A DNA stretch of 6,496 bases from JAXGTD01 sp040775095 (GTDB lineage: Bacteria > Pseudomonadota > Gammaproteobacteria > Chromatiales > Chromatiaceae), in assembly GCA_040775095.1 (NCBI GenBank), contig JAXGTD010000180.1:1-6496 (forward strand), read 5' to 3'. The translations under genes were made by a program, and so were the position numbers. Every line of letters begins with the position of its first letter. The stretch's first letter is position 1. The notes beneath the pieces were generated by a model. The model was not told the origin of the DNA. It saw nothing but the letters and a program-made list of their open reading frames with translations, and made no database searches. Shown here piece after piece: positions 5,123-6,496 of this stretch.

Positions 5123-5779
5123 ATGAAAGCTGCGGGCAGGGGACACTTCATTACGCTCGAGGGGATCGAAGGGGCAGGCAAGTCGACGCAAAGGGATGTC
5201 GTCTGCGGTTGCCTGGACGAACAGGACATCCCGTACGTGCTCACCCGCGAGCCGGGTGGCTCGGAGGTCGCCGAGCGCGTCCGAGCCCTTCTGCTCGACC
5301 ATCAGAACCGAGGCATGGCCGCCGACGCCGAGCTGCTGCTGATGTTCGCCGCCCGGGCCGAGCACCTCGACAAGACGATTGCGCCGGCGCTTGCGCGCGG
5401 ACAATGGGTCGTTTGCGACCGGTTCACCGACGCCACCTACGCCTACCAGGGGGGCGGGCGTGGGCTTTCGGCCCGGCGCATCGCGGTGCTCGAGGCCTTT
5501 GTCCAGGGAGATCTTCGTCCGGATCTGACCCTTCTGTTCGATCTGCCCGTGACGATGGGCCTCGCGCGGGCGCGGGGGCGCTCGCAGCCAGACCGGTTCG
5601 AGCAGGAGGCGCGGGCCTTTTTTGACCGGGTCCGACAGACCTATCTGACCATCGCCGCCAAAGACCCGGTGCGGATACGGCGAGTGGACGCGGAACCCGC
5701 TCGCGAGGAGGTCGCGGTCGCGGTTCGCGCTCTGCTGCGCGACTACATCTCGCGAGTGCGGGGGCAGGGCGGCGGGTGA
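5123..5779 (+). CDS. tmk: Thymidylate kinase Tmk
   Basis: Phosphorylates dTMP to dTDP with ATP, an essential cytosolic step toward dTTP. It is 218 aa (E. coli 213). Motifs in order: P-loop EGIEGAGKST (residues 13-22), TREPGG (41-46), LLMFAARAEHL (72-82), the DR motif Asp99-Arg100 followed by Phe, AYQGGGRGL (107-115), RPDLTLLFDLP, and a basic LID segment ARGRSQPDRFEQE. The uncharged residue after the P-loop Gly17 (Ala18) together with basic residues in the LID is the arrangement of the E. coli-type (type II) enzyme. ATG 5123 has AGGGAG (5111-5116) 6 bases upstream, lying across the end of mltG. The stop overlaps the holB start (GTGA at 5776-5779), so translation is probably coupled. Confidence 0.98.
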   Translation: MKAAGRGHFITLEGIEGAGKSTQRDVVCGCLDEQDIPYVLTREPGGSEVAERVRALLLDHQNRGMAADAELLLMFAARAEHLDKTIAPALARGQWVVCDRFTDATYAYQGGGRGLSARRIAVLEAFVQGDLRPDLTLLFDLPVTMGLARARGRSQPDRFEQEARAFFDRVRQTYLTIAAKDPVRIRRVDAEPAREEVAVAVRALLRDYISRVRGQGGG

Positions 5780-6496
5780 GCGGGCTGTTTCAGCTCGGCC
5801 GGCGACCTTTGCCATGGCTGCTGCCGCACTGGCAGCGGCTTTGGCGGGCGCAGCGCGACGGGCGCCTGGGCCATGCGCTGTTGCTGACCGGGCCGGCCGG
5901 TACCGGAAAGCGCCTGTTCGCCGACCTGTTCTCCGCCGCGTTGAAGTGTCCCGGGAGTGGAGATGACGGGGTGCCGTGCGGCCAATGCCACGACTGCACC
6001 CTGGCCGCCGCGGGGCATCATCCAGATATCGTGCGGGTGCGCCCGGAGACCGACAGCAAAAGCCCTGAGATCAAGGTCGATGCGATCCGCGCCCTGGTCC
6101 ATGGTGAGTCCCTCACGGCCCAAGGGGGCGGGCGTAAGGTCATTCAGATCAGTCCCGCCGAGGCGATGAATGTCCATGCTGCCAACAGTCTTCTGAAGAC
6201 CCTCGAGGAGCCAGCGCCATCGACCCTGTTGATGCTGCTGTCCGAGGATGCCTCGCGGCTGCCAGCGACTGTGCGCAGTCGCTGCCAGCGCATCGAGGTG
6301 CCCGCCCCGGCCGAGCGCGACGCCGTGCCCTGGCTCGAGCAGCATCTGGCCAGCCTCCCACGGGAGCGGGCGCGGGCCGCACCGGCGCTGCTCCTTCGCC
6401 TCGCGCATGGCGCGCCGTTGCGTGCGCTGACGCTCGTCGATTCCGATTGGCTCGAGGTGCGGGAGGCCGGGCTCACCGCCTTCCTCGAGGTGGGAC
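5776..6496 (+). CDS. holB: DNA polymerase III delta-prime subunit HolB, 5' part (3' end outside window)
   Basis: Delta-prime subunit of the clamp loader that places the beta clamp on primed DNA. The frame starts at GTG 5776, overlapping the tmk TGA, and remains open to the right edge: 240 complete codons of an expected ~330. Visible features are GHALLLTGPAGTGKR (residues 32-46), a Walker A-like loop; a Cys4 zinc module with Cys58, Cys68, Cys71 and Cys74; HHPDIVRVRPE; the stretch AMNVHAANSLLKTLEEPAPSTLLMLLSED; and the SRC motif (168-170), whose Arg serves as the arginine finger for the neighbouring clamp-loader subunit. E. coli delta-prime lacks the P-loop Lys that is present here at position 45. 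No strong ribosome site precedes the GTG, consistent with coupling to tmk. DnaX is excluded by position and by the start context; tmk-holB order is standard. Confidence 0.95.
   Translation, partial: MSGLFQLGRRPLPWLLPHWQRLWRAQRDGRLGHALLLTGPAGTGKRLFADLFSAALKCPGSGDDGVPCGQCHDCTLAAAGHHPDIVRVRPETDSKSPEIKVDAIRALVHGESLTAQGGGRKVIQISPAEAMNVHAANSLLKTLEEPAPSTLLMLLSEDASRLPATVRSRCQRIEVPAPAERDAVPWLEQHLASLPRERARAAPALLLRLAHGAPLRALTLVDSDWLEVREAGLTAFLEVG

Noticed and set aside
4928..6408. Large - strand frames opposite mltG, tmk and holB
   Set aside because: The + strand reading carries complete catalytic motifs in all three genes; the opposite frames are shadows of these.
1..6496. tRNA, rRNA, CRISPR array, transposase, phage or defence genes
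   Set aside because: None is visible: no evenly spaced direct repeats, no rRNA- or tRNA-like stretch, and every substantial + strand frame is a recognised housekeeping gene. No novel multi-gene system can be supported here.

Overview
This window is an ordinary but well-preserved piece of the gammaproteobacterial fatty-acid synthesis cluster, continued by the genes that usually follow it. The order is fabD (3' half), fabG, acpP, fabF, pabC, mltG (yceG), tmk and holB (5' part), all on the + strand. This is the order known from Escherichia coli, and the proteins align with their E. coli counterparts along their whole visible length (ACP is nearly identical). The DNA is GC-rich with strong G/C preference at third codon positions. 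Together these suggest a GC-rich gammaproteobacterium outside the enterics, perhaps of the Chromatiales / Ectothiorhodospiraceae / Halomonas type. The genus cannot be fixed from this sequence alone.

Layout. Bases 3-1188: fabD and fabG overlap by 8 bp and must be co-translated. Bases 1189-1345: a 157-bp non-coding gap with a weak terminator-like hairpin, a short palindrome, a candidate promoter and a 5'-UTR hairpin, so acpP is probably also transcribed on its own. Bases 1346-2919: acpP and fabF, separated by a 98-bp spacer holding a strong GC-rich stem-loop without a T-run. Bases 2979-3833: pabC, with a GTG start and no clear ribosome site. Bases 3834-4066: a 233-bp gap packed with inverted repeats, the only part that looks foreign to the cluster. 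Bases 4067-6496: mltG, tmk and holB, tightly packed (3-bp gap, then a GTGA stop/start overlap), running off the right edge.

How the genes work together. FabD loads malonyl groups onto the ACP made by acpP. FabF condenses malonyl-ACP with the growing acyl-ACP and FabG reduces the resulting 3-ketoacyl-ACP, so four consecutive genes supply core type II fatty-acid elongation. PabC makes p-aminobenzoate for folate. MltG trims nascent peptidoglycan glycan strands at the inner membrane. Tmk makes dTDP for DNA synthesis and HolB is the delta-prime subunit of the polymerase III clamp loader. The grouping thus joins membrane, wall and DNA precursor functions needed for growth.

No previously undescribed multi-gene system is visible. 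The points that deserve a second look are the hairpin-rich pabC-mltG gap (including a perfect 14-bp inverted repeat ending 3 bp before the mltG start, possibly a MITE- or REP-like element), a Glu-to-Cys change at the expected PLP-nitrogen contact of PabC, and the two hairpins that bracket acpP.
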